NCBI GenBank assembly: GCA_947069175.1
Contig: CAMTDV010000023.1
Coordinates: 88,257,563-88,321,562, forward strand
Reading direction: 5' to 3'
Source of the DNA: Scalesia atractyloides
Taxonomy: Eukaryota > Streptophyta > Magnoliopsida > Asterales > Asteraceae
Length of the DNA stretch: 64,000 nucleotides
Position numbers and translations under genes: made by a program. The notes below the pieces were generated by a model. The model had not been told where the DNA came from, did no database searches, and saw only the letters and a program-made list of their open reading frames with translations. Each line of letters opens with the position of its first letter. Position 1 is the first letter of the stretch. Positions 22,330 to 34,132 of this stretch are shown here, piece after piece.

Positions 22330-24440
22330 ATTCCTAACGATCCCTACATATACTTTACATAGTGTGTCTTATTTAAAGGTTGATAGTTATTTATTAACTT
22401 ATATTTTTATCTTGATATCAACTATACTTAAAAAATAATGATTCTACATGAAAATGTGTTTTGAATAAAATATAATGATATCCTTCTGTGGAAACACTTT
22501 TATCTTACAGATATGTCTTAGAAAAAGCATATTAACGACATCTAAATTCGCCATGTGACTTTTAACCAAAATATATTATATAATATGATTTACTCTTATC
22601 AAAACTAATCAAACATGAAGATATTTATTTCATATAAATTTCGTTTAGAGCGAGGACTTATTTCTCGATGCTGACCTTTATAAATGTGGTTATAGTGACT
22701 TTACAAAATTAAGGATTATTAATATTGAGTGCTTAAGAGCGGGCGGACCCATATAGAAACCATAGGTGCAACCACCTCCCATTTTCAAAAAATATTTTAG
22801 TGTCATTTATACGTTAACATGAACAAGTTAAGTGTTTTTATTAAATAAATAAAATATTAGAATATTTTTATGAAGAAACACTTGCTATATTTGATAGATG
22901 GCCTCTTAAAAATATTAATGAAACCTAATTTTCCATGTCAATTTGAGCGTAAAGTAAGAGAACATATATTATAATATAACATTATTTACTCTTTAACAAA
23001 ACTAATCACCCAACATGAACAATTTTTATTTCATACATGTTTCGTTTGAAGCAAGGACTTAATTCTCGATCTTGACATTTATTAATGATGCAACATATAC
23101 TTACACAATGAAAAATTATTAATATTGTGTGCTTAAGAGCTGATGTATCTAGAGACTAGCCTCCTTCGTTTTCAAAAAAATATTTTAGGGTTATTTATAC
23201 ATTAAATTGAACACGATATGTGTTTTTATTGTAATGCATAAAATATTAGAATATCTTTTTGAAGAAACACTTGCTATATTTGATAGAGACCTCTTAAAAA
23301 AAGCATATCAATGAAACCTAATTTCGTCATGTGACTTATTACCCAAAGTAGCAAAGTAAGAGAACATATATTATGATATAATATGACTTACTCTTAAGAA
23401 AACTAATAAAAATGATCTTTTTATTTATTTAAAATAAGATTCGTTTGTAGCAAGAACTTATTTTTGGATCTTGATTTTTATTAGTGATGCTATGTAGCAA
23501 CTTTACCCAAATGAGACTTAACTTGTATCGTATCCTCAAAGGTGCACTCATGTAGAAATCATCGGTGTTACCTCACTCTGTTTTCAAAATATATTTTAGG
23601 GTTGTTTATACATTAAGTTAAACATATTATGTGTTTTTATTGGAATAAATAAAATATTAGAATATATTTTTGAGGAAACGCTTGCTATATTTGATAGATG
23701 TCTCTTAAAAAAACTTATTCATGAAACCTAATTTCCCCATATGACTTTTAACGCAAATGAAGAGAACATATGTTACAGTATAACATGATTTACTTTTAAA
23801 AAAGCTATAAGTTTTTATTTCATATAAATTTTGTTTGGAGCAAGCGCTTAACATTACGATTTTTCTTTCATATAAATTACTTTGGAGCATGGACTTATTT
23901 CTCTATCCTATCCTTTATTAGTGATTCTATTTAGTAACTTCACACAAATGAGAGATAATTACTACTGTGTACTTAGGGATAAACCCATGTGGAAACCATG
24001 GGAGCAACCGCCTCAGCATGAACAAAGTATGCTTGTGTTATTTATACATTAATCTCTCGATCAAGTTACTGTCTCAGTGAACATATAACATATTAGATTA
24101 TCTTTTTGAGTAAACACTTGTTGTATTTTATAGAGACGTCTTAAAAACATATTAACGAAGCCTAATTTCGGCATGTGATTTAACGCAAATTAAGAGAACA
24201 TATATTATAATATAATATGATTTATTCATAACAAAATTAATCAAACCTTGAAGAATATTATTTCATGTAAATTTGGTTTGGAGAAAGAACTTATTTCTAC
24301 CTTTATTAGTGATGTTATGTAGTAAGTTTACAAAAATGAAAGATTATTACTACTGTGTGCTTAAGGACAGACCCATGTAGAAACTAAGGGGGCAACTGCT
24401 TCTTAAAAAAACATCCAAGCGCTATTTATACTAAAAAGTT
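22330..24440. repeat. Tandem array 1 of a ~400-bp repeat
   Basis: Five diverged units, with the landmark 'gga(c)ttatttctc' near 22,653, 23,054, 23,453, 23,890 and 24,286 (spacings 401, 399, 437 and 396; the 437 unit contains a 45-bp partial duplication). Consensus features are 'gacctttattagtgatgc', 'gtaactttacacaaatgag', 'gtgtgcttaagagcg', 'cccatgtagaaaccat', 'ggaataaataaaatattag', 'cttgctatatttgataga' and 'gagaacatatattata'. The same monomer forms arrays at 54.0-56.8 kb and from 63.86 kb. No unit encodes a protein. Confidence 0.85.
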
Positions 24441-26873
24441 TGGTTAATCCTCGCCGCCCTCAATAAAAAGTTTAGGGATTAGAGTTTAGTATTGGATGGA
24501 TATAGTTTCTCACGAATATGAGTCTTCTCATGATATCCCCGCACATATATAGGGGGGGGTGTTCCACTTGACCTTTCCGGACCAAGTCCGTGAATTTGGA
24601 CTAAAATTCTAAACTTCTATTTCAAACTTGAGCCACAATGTATGTGGACTTCACTCTTTTTCCGCTTCCTGACCTCATCATCCGGACAACACTCATAAAG
24701 CATAGCTTATAAAGGGCTAGGTGGTGGCATGGCCTCGCCAATGTTTCTGTTATTAGTGTTAATTTATTGATTTTTTGTCTGAAATTTATAGAGGCCAACC
24801 CATCAATTGTTTTGCTTAAAAATTCTAGGCCTTTACCAATTTTCTTTTAAAAATTATTATATGTAATACTGGATTTTTAAATTTTTATACTTGTTTTTAA
24901 CCTTGAAGTGGGCTTTTAAAAAAGTTTGAAACTAGTTTTTATACACAAAACTTTAGGGGTTTCTTTTGTCATAAATGAAGCTTGTTTAAACAAAAAAAAG
25001 AAGATGATGAAAACGTGATCCCCCATCTCATACATATCGTACGTTAAGTAATATTGTACGTTAAGTCACCCCTATGTGTGTGTGTATATATGTATCTATA
25101 GTGAAAGTGTAAAATACAATATCTCTTAACGTACAATATGTATGAGATAAAATTATAACATACGTAATTAGTTTTACCCCATGCGTGATTAGGTTTTTAC
25201 CCCATACATGATTTCTGATTTTGTACATGCGTAATTATGGTTTTTTAACATGAATAATTAGGATTTTGAATTTTATAACATGCATAATTTTATCTCATAC
25301 GAATCATACATTAAGAAATATTGTACTTACCACTATATATATTTGGTTTTATATAACTTCTAAAGAAATATGTGCTCATATATCTTTTATTCTACAGCAT
25401 CCTATTTATAGCATTTTATTTTATTATATGTTGTTTAGATTCTAAGTTTATTTTAAACTAGTTGCTACAATATTCAAGTTATTTATAAATATGTATATCG
25501 TTTTTATGTAATATTTTAAGTAAACGTTTTCTCTTGTTTGGTTCTATAAATCGTGACATGTAATATGCTTTTTACAAATCTATATATTTTGTTTTGATCA
25601 TGAAAACATTATCATTCATATTCCATTCTCTGTATTTACGTGAGTGATTTTATAGATTGCATATAGTGGTTGTGAGTGAATGAGAGAGAAAATGTTAATG
25701 TTTACTTGTAAATTTTGAGAGAATCCTGATTACCCTTATAATTTTTAAGATTTTTGAAAGTGGTTTTGAATGGGAGAGAGAAAAAAATAAAGATAAAAAT
25801 ATAAAAAAAAATTATTTTATTAAAAAATTAGAAAAAAAGGAAAAGAAAAATAATATTTAGTTATAATTATAAGATGGAACAATATAGAAGTAACGCAGAA
25901 TTCAACTAAAACAGAAAATGAATCCTAGTGTAAATAATCCATATATTACTTTCAGTTCCATATATGAATTTCCCTTGTATTTTTTGAAACCACGATTTTC
26001 TTGTTAGGTCATCGCACTTTTTAATTTGGAGAGTCCCGTTATCCCTACTCCGACCATATTATGTTGTTTTAAACATACTCATGCTGGCTTCAGAGTTTCG
26101 CTAGGGCGTTCCCCACGAGAAACCGTACTGCTGACTGCCACTTGATAGATGTTGTACCACCACAAGAGCTCAATACTCTCTAACGTAACACACCTCTACA
26201 AGATACTAAACTCTATCCTATTGCATAATCTACCTAAGTGACATAAAGATAGATTAAACTTGGGTCTCTGTTAAAAGAACCTAAGCTTCCATACCATTGA
26301 AGATATTTTGCTTATCCTCATTGTCTTTCTATCAAAGCAGTCAACATATATATTTTTTATAATTTGACCTTCAGTTTCTCTATTGAGTTGTTAACATAAA
26401 GTGAATAGAATAGAGATAGATAACAAAATCAAGCTTTTTGCCATCGACGATCTTTCAGCTGGTCGAAAGAAGATGGTGAAGTAGGTTTATTAGGTATTAT
26501 TTAATTAAAGAAATATGATTCTAGAAGACTATTAGTCACAACATAACTGCTAAAGGTTGTATTTCGATTAGTTTTATATTTATTTGTTTTTGTTTATCAT
26601 TTTTATATTTTATATTTCGTTTTATATAACTTCTAAGAAATATGTGCTCATGTGTCTCTTTATTCTACAGCATCCTATTTATAGCATTTTGTTTTATTAT
26701 ATGTCGTTTATAGTCTTAAGTTTATCTTCGACTAGTTGCGACAATATTCAAATAGTCTATAAGTTTATTTTAAACTAGTTGCCACAATATTCAAGTTAAG
26801 TATATATATTTTTTCTTTGTGTAATATTTTGAGTAAACGTTTTTTCTTTTTTGGTTATACTAATCATGACATG

Positions 26874-26945
<72 letters not shown>

Positions 26946-27309
26946 ACAAATACATATTTTGTTTTGATCATGAAAACGTTATAAACATTTGGTATCCTTA
27001 AGGGCATTCATATTCCATCATCAGTATTTATAATCATCCATATTGATGTGAGTGAGTTCTATATATTATATAGAGTGGTTGTGAGTGAAGTAGAGAGAAA
27101 ATATTATTGTTTACTAGTAAATTTGAAAAAAAAAAATACTGTATAAACTTTAAATTTTTTAATATTTTTGAAAGTGATTGTAAGTGAAAGAGAGAAAAAG
27201 TAATGATAAAAGTGTAAAAGAAATATAGTTTAATTAAATTAAAAAAAGAAAATATAGTGAGTTTTAGTATAATTATAAAAATGGAGATGAAGAATCATTC
27301 TGAATTTGA
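24441..27309. other. Block A leader, AT-rich, internally duplicated
   Basis: This follows array 1 and shares its order with block B: 'cctttccggaccaagtccgtgaatttgg' near 24,577 (cf. 56,945) and 'gttaacataaagtgaatagaatagag' near 26,390 (cf. 57,055). A 250-350 bp segment starting 'aaatatgtgctcat' occurs twice, at about 25,365 and 26,637, and a third version lies near 57,270. A (TA)n tract lies at 26,878-26,942. No gene is supported. Confidence 0.65.
26878..26942. repeat. (TA)n microsatellite
   Basis: About 65 bp of alternating TA with a single TT-A interruption. It lies within the duplicated leader segment and is absent from the first copy at 25.5 kb, so it expanded after that duplication. Confidence 0.9.
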
Positions 27310-27726
27310 ACCGATTGGTTGATTGATACATATAAGTGGTTATAAACTTATAATCTAACAAATAATGTTAAGGATAGAAATGATATTTATTGAATTCTTA
27401 TACATTAATTTATATGATCCTAGAGTTAAAAACTTCTGGTTCCTGCGTACATAAACACATAATATACATGGTTCTACTTTAATCGTTTTTCAAAACGGCA
27501 ATACGAGGAAGAAAATGATATGAAATAAGGCATACGTATGGTAAACATAATTATTCTATGATAAGATAAACACCACGTGCATATTGTTGATTTCTCTTCA
27601 CATAATTATATGTTAATATATTATTTGTGTGTACATATGGGACCTGCTTAAAGTACCATAAAGCCAGTACCAACCTATTATAACAACTAAGTCACAATTT
27701 AAACCAAATATATATTTTGTGACAAC
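27310..27726 (+). promoter_or_regulatory. CYP79 promoter region
   Basis: Upstream region of the P450, recurring at 63,325-63,575. The best conserved stretches are 'gataagataaacaccacgtgcatattgttgatttctcttcac' at 27,560-27,601, with a CACGTG G-box at 27,574-27,579 and a GATAAG motif, and 'aaagccagtac...acctattataacaactaa' at 27,660-27,690. The second contains a TATA-like TATTATAA about 45 bp before the ATG. Conservation between the two copies amid diverged flanks suggests functional sites, though recent duplication is an alternative. The G-box is a candidate site for bZIP or bHLH factors. Confidence 0.65.
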
Positions 27727-29491
27727 ATGTGCCAAAAATTTAACATGTTTCAATATCCATCAACAATGATTATTCCATCTTCGATAATCGGGGGCATCAT
27801 CATAATCCTATTTATCAAGCTTATTAAAACGAAAACCTCATGTGGTCCGTACCAACTACCTCCTGGTCCAACTCCTCTTCCATTTATTGGTTGCATCATC
27901 CAAATGCTTCAAAATAAGCCAACCTTTCGATGGATCCACAAGCTCATGGATGACTACAACTCTCCAATCATATGCATTCGGCTCGGTCAAGCGACACATG
28001 TCATTATAGTGTCTTCCCAGATCATAGCATGCGAGTTTCTAAAAACACAAGATGAAATATTTTCTTCAAGGCCTGATAACTTATCATGTTATTTGATAAG
28101 TGATGGCTATCGTTCAACCATCATGTCCCCTTTGGGAGACCAATGGAGAATGATGAGGAAAATATTGAACCAAGACATCCTCTCATTGCCAATACACAAG
28201 TGGCTCCAACCCAAACGAGACGAAGAAGCAAACCACTTGCTTTACTACATAAGTAGTCAAATAGAGAACCAAAATTCCCCGAATGGAGGCGGACTAATAA
28301 ACATTCGAATTGCAAGCCAACACTTTTGTGGAAACCTAATCCGAAATTTGGTTTTCGGGACAAGATTCTTTGGGGAAGGAATGGCTGATGGAGGGCCAGG
28401 TGGTGAAGAAACTGAACATGTCTCAGCCCTTTTCATTATCCTAAATTATCTTAATGCTTTTTGCATCTCTGATTATTTCCCATGGTTGAGATGGAAGACA
28501 GATTTTGATGGCCATGAAAAGATCATAAGGACTGCCATTGAAAGAGTCCGAAAATATCATGATCCATTGGTTGATGAAAGGATTAAATTGTGGAATGATG
28601 GGGCTTGGAAGCAAGAAGAGGATGTACTTGATATCCTAATCAAACATAAAGAACCAAAGCTCTCACCAGAAGAGATTAAAGCCCAAATTATTGTAAGAAT
28701 TGCCATATCTTGACTTCATTCTCATGCAAAACTACTATTTCACGTAGTGTTGCCATTTATGAATACTTTCTGTTTCAAGTATAATATAAGTGTCACAGCT
28801 CATAATGAGTGCATGATGGATGATTTTGATACACTCTTTTTGTCTTGTTTAAATTTAGGAACTAATGCTTGCAACAATCGATAATCCATCGAATGCAGTA
28901 GAATGGGTGATGGCAGAAATGATTAGTGAACCTACCATTCTAAAACGAGCTGTTGAGGAGTTAGACAAGGTGGTTGGTTGCAACCGCCTTGTTAAGGAGT
29001 CTGACTTGCCCCAACTAAACTATATAAAAGCATGCATCAAGGAGTCTTTTAGGTTGCACCCTTTTGCACCATTCAATGTTCCCCATGTTTCAGTAAAGGA
29101 CACTGTTGTCGCTGGTTACTTTATACCCAAAGGTAGTCATGTGTTGCTTAGTAGACTCATGTTGGGAAGGAATCCTAATGTGTGGAAGGATCCGATGCGG
29201 TTTAATCCAGACCGACATCTAGGCGAGGAAGGAAAACAAGTGGTTCTTACCGATAATGAACTAAGGATGCTTTCGTTTAGCACTGGAAAACGTGGTTGTC
29301 CAGGAGTGGTTTTGGGTTCAACCATTACTATAATGCTCTTAGCCCAAATGATTCAAGGGTTTGCTTGGGAGAAGCCGTATAATGAGTCAGAAATCGAACT
29401 AGTTGAAAATCATTATGATCTTCACATGGCTAAGTCACTTGAAGCCATTGCTAAGCCACGACTACCTTGGTATCTTTACCCAAAAATCTAA
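27727..29491 (+). CDS. CYP79: CYP79-family cytochrome P450 (amino-acid N-hydroxylase, aldoxime-forming)
   Basis: Two exons, 27,727-28,692 and 28,859-29,491, joined in phase 0 give 532 codons, a normal CYP79 length. Residues about 12-33 form the ER membrane anchor, followed by the proline-rich hinge LPPGP (44-48). Helix C WRMMR is at 140-144. The I-helix reads DNPSNAVEW from residue 330: the usual acid-threonine pair is replaced by Asn-Pro, the CYP79 signature. The K-helix ExxR is ESFR (384-387), the PERF-region motif is the CYP79-style PDRH (439-442), and the haem loop FSTGKRGCPG has Cys469 as iron ligand. CYP79s hydroxylate an amino-acid nitrogen twice to give an aldoxime, the entry to cyanogenic glucosides, nitriles or volatile aldoximes. 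The substrate cannot be read from sequence. No stop or frameshift was seen, so it looks functional. The ATG chosen is the first, 12 residues before the anchor. Confidence 0.93.
28693..28858 (+). other. CYP79 intron, 166 bp
   Basis: GT donor (gtaagaat) at 28,693 and AG acceptor (aaatttag) ending 28,858. Splicing joins ...EIKAQII to ELMLATIDNP, restoring the contiguous CYP79 sequence in phase 0. Unspliced reading stops after six codons. The position just before the I-helix matches the intron typical of this family. Confidence 0.9.
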
Positions 29492-29557
29492 AGGAAATAT
29501 ATATGGGGTCCGCATGCTAAATATCATAATTAATAATTTATGGAGTTTACTATGTTC

Positions 29558-29563
29558 AATAAA
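29558..29563 (+). terminator. CYP79 polyadenylation signal candidate
   Basis: AATAAA 67 bp after the stop codon, in a T/A-rich context. It is repeated 1,064 bp downstream in the tandem duplicate. Confidence 0.5.
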
Positions 29564-30065
29564 AGATTAAATAAACTTAACCCAATATAAGTAACAGATT
29601 ATGTTGCGTATATATTTCAAAAGTTGTGATGTTTAATGTTATATAAATTCATATCCTTGTTTTTCTTTTATCAAGTTACATGATATTCTTAGGATATAAG
29701 AGAACTTATTTAGTTAGTAAAAGTCGGGAATTATGGATGGTTGTTTAGTACTTATATTCCTGTAGTGTTTGGTACAGTTTTTAGTTCTTATATTATTGTA
29801 GTGTTGCGTAGGTAACATTTCACATAAAATTTGTTACTAGGGTCATTTAAATGGTCATCTTTGCCATCAAGGTATGAATCGTTGTTCTATGTACTACTAT
29901 TAATGTGTAAATTATGTTGGTCGACGACTTGTTACAATCAAGTAGTGATTTGTCATGCCTTGACCATATATACGCATAAAACCATTTTGCAACAACTAAA
30001 ACTCTATGCCTACGATATCATAGAATCTTTATCCTTTGAAAGTTTTTACTCATTAAAAGGACAAC

Positions 30066-30531
30066 TGTAACGATTCGCATTTTGTACTTTCCTTATTTAA
30101 AAAGTGTAATCGTATTTCTATTTATGGAAACTTGTATTGTGTCTTATTCGTACTTTCCTTTCCAACCTTGTAATCCGAGACGTGGATCATAATGAAATAC
30201 CTATTTTTACATATACTTATTATACTTGTAATCAATCATTCAAATACATACTTACATGCAAATCATACTTATTATAATACAATACTCATACGTTACAACT
30301 TTATGCTTGAAACACTCGAAAAACGGTTTAAATACGTAAAAACAGCCCCAAACCAACTCACTCGTGCGAGTTGAACCCCCTTCGCACGAAGTCGAGCTGG
30401 CATCATTTTTACTATAAATACAGACGCACTTCACCACTCAATCTTTCCGAACACTCTCACTCCCACTCTAAAATTTCTGAATTATTGGCAGATTGTCCCA
30501 GAATTCTCTAAGTGAGTTCAGCTCACTAATA
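30066..30531 (+). mobile_element. Partial Gypsy LTR (5' 466 bp) in duplicate copy 1
   Basis: Begins TGTAACGATTCGC after 'aaaggacaac' and includes a TATAAATA box at 30,413-30,420, preceded by palindromes ACTCGTGCGAGT and TTCGCACGAA. It is truncated by the duplication junction. Confidence 0.85.
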
Positions 30532-30536
30532 TATTT

Positions 30537-31596
30537 TCTTTACCCAAAAATCTAAAGAAAATATATATGGGGTCCGCATGCTAAATATCATAATTAATAA
30601 TTTATGGAGTTTACTATGTTCAATAAAAGATTAAATAAACTTAACCCAATATAAGTAACAGATTATGTTGCGTATATATTTCAAAAGTTGTGATGTTTAA
30701 TGTTATATAAATTCATATCCTTGTTTTTCTTTTATCAAGTTACATGATATTATTAGGATATAAGAGAACTTATTTAGTTAGTAAAAGTCGGGAATTATGG
30801 ATGGTTGTTTGGTACTTATATTCCTGTAGTGTTTGGTACAGTTGTTTAGTTCTTATATTCTTGTAGTGTTGCGTAGGTAACATTTCACATAAAATTTGTT
30901 ATTGGGGTCATTTAAATGGTCATCTTTGCCATCAAGGTATGAATCGTTGTTCTATGTACTACTATTAATGTGTAAATTATGTTGGTCGACGACTTGTTAC
31001 AATCAAGTAGTGATTTGTCATGCCTTGACCATATATACGCATAAAACCATTTTGCAACAACTAAAACTCTATGCCTACGATATCATAGAATCTTTAACCT
31101 TTGAAAGTTTTTACTCATTAAAAGGACAACTGTAACGATTCGCATTTTGTACTTTCCTTATTTAAAAAGTGTAATCGTATTTCTATTTATGGAAACTTGT
31201 ATTCGTGTCTTATTCGTACTTTCCTTTCCAACCTTGTAATCCGAGACGTGGATCATAATGAAATACCTATTTTACATATACTTATTATACTTGTAATCAA
31301 TCATTCAAATACATACTTACATGCAAATCATACTTATTATAATACAATGCTCATACGTTACAACTTTATGCTTGAAACACTCGAAAAACGGTTAAAATAC
31401 GTAAAAACAGCCCCAAACCAACTCACTCGTGCGAGTTGAACCCCCTTCGCACGAAGTCGAGCTGGCATCATTTTTAATATAAATACAGACGCACTTCACC
31501 ACTCAATCTTTCCGAACACTCTCACTCCCACTCTAAAATTTCCGAATTATTGGCAGATTGTCCCAGAATTCTCTAAGTGAGTTCAGCTCACTAATA
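30537..31596 (+). repeat. 1.06-kb tandem duplication, copy 2
   Basis: Offset 1,064-1,065 bp from copy 1. It keeps the CYP79 stop-proximal sequence (30,537-30,555), the AATAAA and the first 466 bp of the LTR, and is continuous with the rest of the LTR on its right. The P450 fragment is too short to encode anything. Confidence 0.92.
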
Positions 31597-33007
31597 CTTG
31601 TTTTTCTTCTACACTTTCTTTTACTTTCTATTCTCTTTTTCTTTTGTACCAAGTGTAGAGCTGACCAAGTTAATCATCCTCACTAGGATTGGACTTGCGT
31701 TTTAGCAAGTGTGAGAATGGTGGGAGCTTTGGCTCGAATTAAGTTCCACACCTCACTTGAACATTTTGTATATTTAATTTCTGTATATTCATGACCAACC
31801 GGGTTTATCAACTGTGTTGATAAATTTCGTGCTTTGGTGAATCATATAGCGAGGTTTCATACCTTCTTGCTTGACCTCTATTACAAACTTGACTAAACGA
31901 ACATAAACTATACCTAGCTATCGTATTTTCTTAATAAACTGGTCTAGACATAATATTAATCGCATTCTGATCAAGTGTTATGGTCCTAGACTATTCTGCC
32001 TTGTTGCTAGAATTCCCGTTTACAGAAATCATTGTCGAAACGGGTGCAAAACAAGCTAAAACATTACAGAACTGTCACTTTGCACGAAGTAGACAGTCAC
32101 TTCGTACGAAGTACAAGTCACTTCGCAGAAGTGGAGTTTTCTACGTTTTCTTTCCGCATCTTCCGAATCCAAATCCGAATCCTTCGCCAAACACAATCTA
32201 TTCACATACCACTGTCTCCCCGATGTAGGGTAACTCCGGTGTGCTTCACTTCAACATATCAACTCCCGGAATACTAGGAAGCTTGCAAAATTGTGAGCAT
32301 ACTCGACTCCCCTCTTTATCTTTACACTTTTAGGGTGCAACATATATGATTATACCAACTCACTGAAATCACAATATCTTATGCTTAAATCACAACCAAA
32401 TATCCGTTTATACATGCTTAATACGAATACATGCAAACTTATATGCTATAATCGAATGCCTTATACTACGTCATTAACTATGTACAAGTCTCTCTTAACA
32501 TGTATAGCGCTATAGGATTAACGCACCGCTTGTATTAGTGATGTCATATTAAGTAAACAAAATGGTCTAGTCATTGCTATGATCAGATTACGCTAGTGGT
32601 AAACTTTGGGTTGACATGTGTAGTCGCATTGCTAGTACAATATGTTAGCTTAGTAAACGGTTATGCCATGTGGATCGTTTAAACTTTTATTTACTTAGTA
32701 TTCGAACCTATATGCTTGCCAATGCCTTGTATGCTGAACTATACTTTAATATATGTTTCAAGTTGACGATGATGATTAAGACGATGCATGGAATCTAGTA
32801 GGATGAACTAGAAACCCACTTTTAATTTAGATTTATGTTGTACTTTCCATTTTGATGTTGTAATTTGCTTTCAAACTATGTACTTGAAATTATAGAAATG
32901 AAATTAAATGTTGTTCTTTAAAATACTTGTCACAAACTTAGCTTATGAAGTCTCGAGCAATCTACTGCGTCTGCCCCGATGATTCCGCCATCGGTTGGGG
33001 TGTGACA
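31131..33007 (+). mobile_element. Gypsy 5' LTR (1,877 bp)
   Basis: Starts TGTAACGATT and ends GGGGTGTGACA, followed 3 bp later by an iMet primer site. A TATA box (TATAAATA) is at 31,478-31,485. Palindromic TTCGNNCGAA-type motifs occur before the TATA box and again at 32,080-32,130. Its 3' end matches that of the solo LTR at 36,652-39,372, so both belong to related lineages. The first 466 bp are duplicated upstream. Confidence 0.85.
31478..31485 (+). promoter_or_regulatory. TATA box of the Gypsy LTR
   Basis: TATAAATA followed by 'cagacgcacttcacc', a plausible transcription start context. The palindromes ACTCGTGCGAGT and TTCGCACGAA lie 25-60 bp upstream. Confidence 0.65.
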
Positions 33008-33010
33008 GAT

Positions 33011-33023
33011 TGGTATCAGAGCC
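33011..33023 (+). promoter_or_regulatory. Primer-binding site, tRNA-iMet
   Basis: TGGTATCAGAGCC, the standard plant retrotransposon primer site, 3 bp after the LTR end. Confidence 0.95.
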
Positions 33024-34132
33024 ATAACTATAAGGATTTATGAAAATTGCATGATTTGACCTAGTCCATAGTCTAGGTACTAAATCAGACCCCTTTGTGC
33101 AACTGGAACTTTTGGTGTGAACTGAAACATTTTGTGCGGACTGAGCCTCTTCGTGCGAGCTAAACAACTTTGCACGAAGTGGCAGTCACTTTGCACGAAG
33201 TGAGCCACCTCGCACGAAATGAACTGTTTTCCTCGATTAAAACGTCCAAACTTACCTATTCTGCTTCTGATCTAGCCCTGTTTCTTAAATATTATGTGTC
33301 TTTCCTAAGGCTAACACAATACACACGCTTGAAGACGTTAAGACACTTTTAACTCACCAACAAGACGATTTGCACCAAGATAGGCCGAATGGCCCACAAT
33401 TTTTGGTGAAGTCCCTCATTCCGCGTATTCGATTTTACAAGAAGTTACACCATAAAGCTAGGAGTGATATCCACATCTTGATGGAAAACTTCCATTTCAT
33501 ACTCTAGTGGACCTTGCCAACGAGTCGGAATTTGCTCCTCGTATGGTAGGTACAAACTACACTTAGGGTACGATGCTATCAAGTTAGGGTGAAACCCGCA
33601 TCTTAATAACTAGTCCCGCTCCTCGATTTTCAATCCCGCCAAAGTTTCGAATTTCCGATCGTTTAGGGACATGTAGTAAATGAAAGGGTAAAATATCGTT
33701 AATCGTTACTCGGTGAGAGTATTTTACCTATTAGGCCAAAACATGTCTCCCTAATTTGAAAGGACTTCCGATTCACTTTGAAGTAGTCAAAGTTTCTAAA
33801 CCGGAAACACTCCAATATTTTACCAAGCCTCTCTTTTATGTCATATCCATTTCTATGTGTTTTACTTTGATATGTTTATCACTTCAAGATCGAATGCACA
33901 AATCGCACTTCTTTTGCAATCTAAAACAACGCTAATAATCGTGAACAAACTAAATTTACTACTCTTATCGCTTTTATACATGCTTATGCCATGAAAATAC
34001 GTGTTATGCTTTTGTAACTATGTGGAAAATACGTGTTATCTGACATACTTTATGCTTATACCTGAAAACAAACTTTATTTCTAAAACAAGTGATGATCAA
34101 GTCTCATCTTTTCTCCCACCTCAATTTTTTAG
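33024..34132 (+). mobile_element. Gypsy 5' leader
   Basis: Non-coding stretch of 1.1 kb between PBS and gag. At 33,138-33,220 it holds three or more copies of the same CTTTGCACGAAGTG-type palindrome as the LTR. No ORF is supported. Confidence 0.65.

Larger units (their letters stand above)
29473..30531 (+). repeat. 1.06-kb tandem duplication, copy 1
   Basis: This copy begins with the last six codons of CYP79 ('tctttacccaaaaatctaa'), runs through its 3' flank and ends 466 bp inside a Gypsy LTR (LTR start TGTAACGATTCGC at 30,066). It is nearly identical to copy 2, with only scattered substitutions and one-base indels. The junction at 30,531-30,537 joins mid-LTR 'ctcactaata' to the CYP79 terminal codons, so the Gypsy insertion came before the duplication. 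Confidence 0.92.

Noticed and set aside
29831..30070. 79-codon ORF repeated at 30,896-31,135 after CYP79.
   Set aside because: The repetition comes from the tandem DNA duplication. The ORF has no domain and lies in the CYP79 3' flank, and both copies end exactly at the LTR start.
31980..32228. 82-codon plus-strand ORF inside the Gypsy LTR.
   Set aside because: It lies within the LTR and overlaps the palindrome cluster. Its Pro/Asn repeats arise from low complexity, and LTRs of this type are non-coding.
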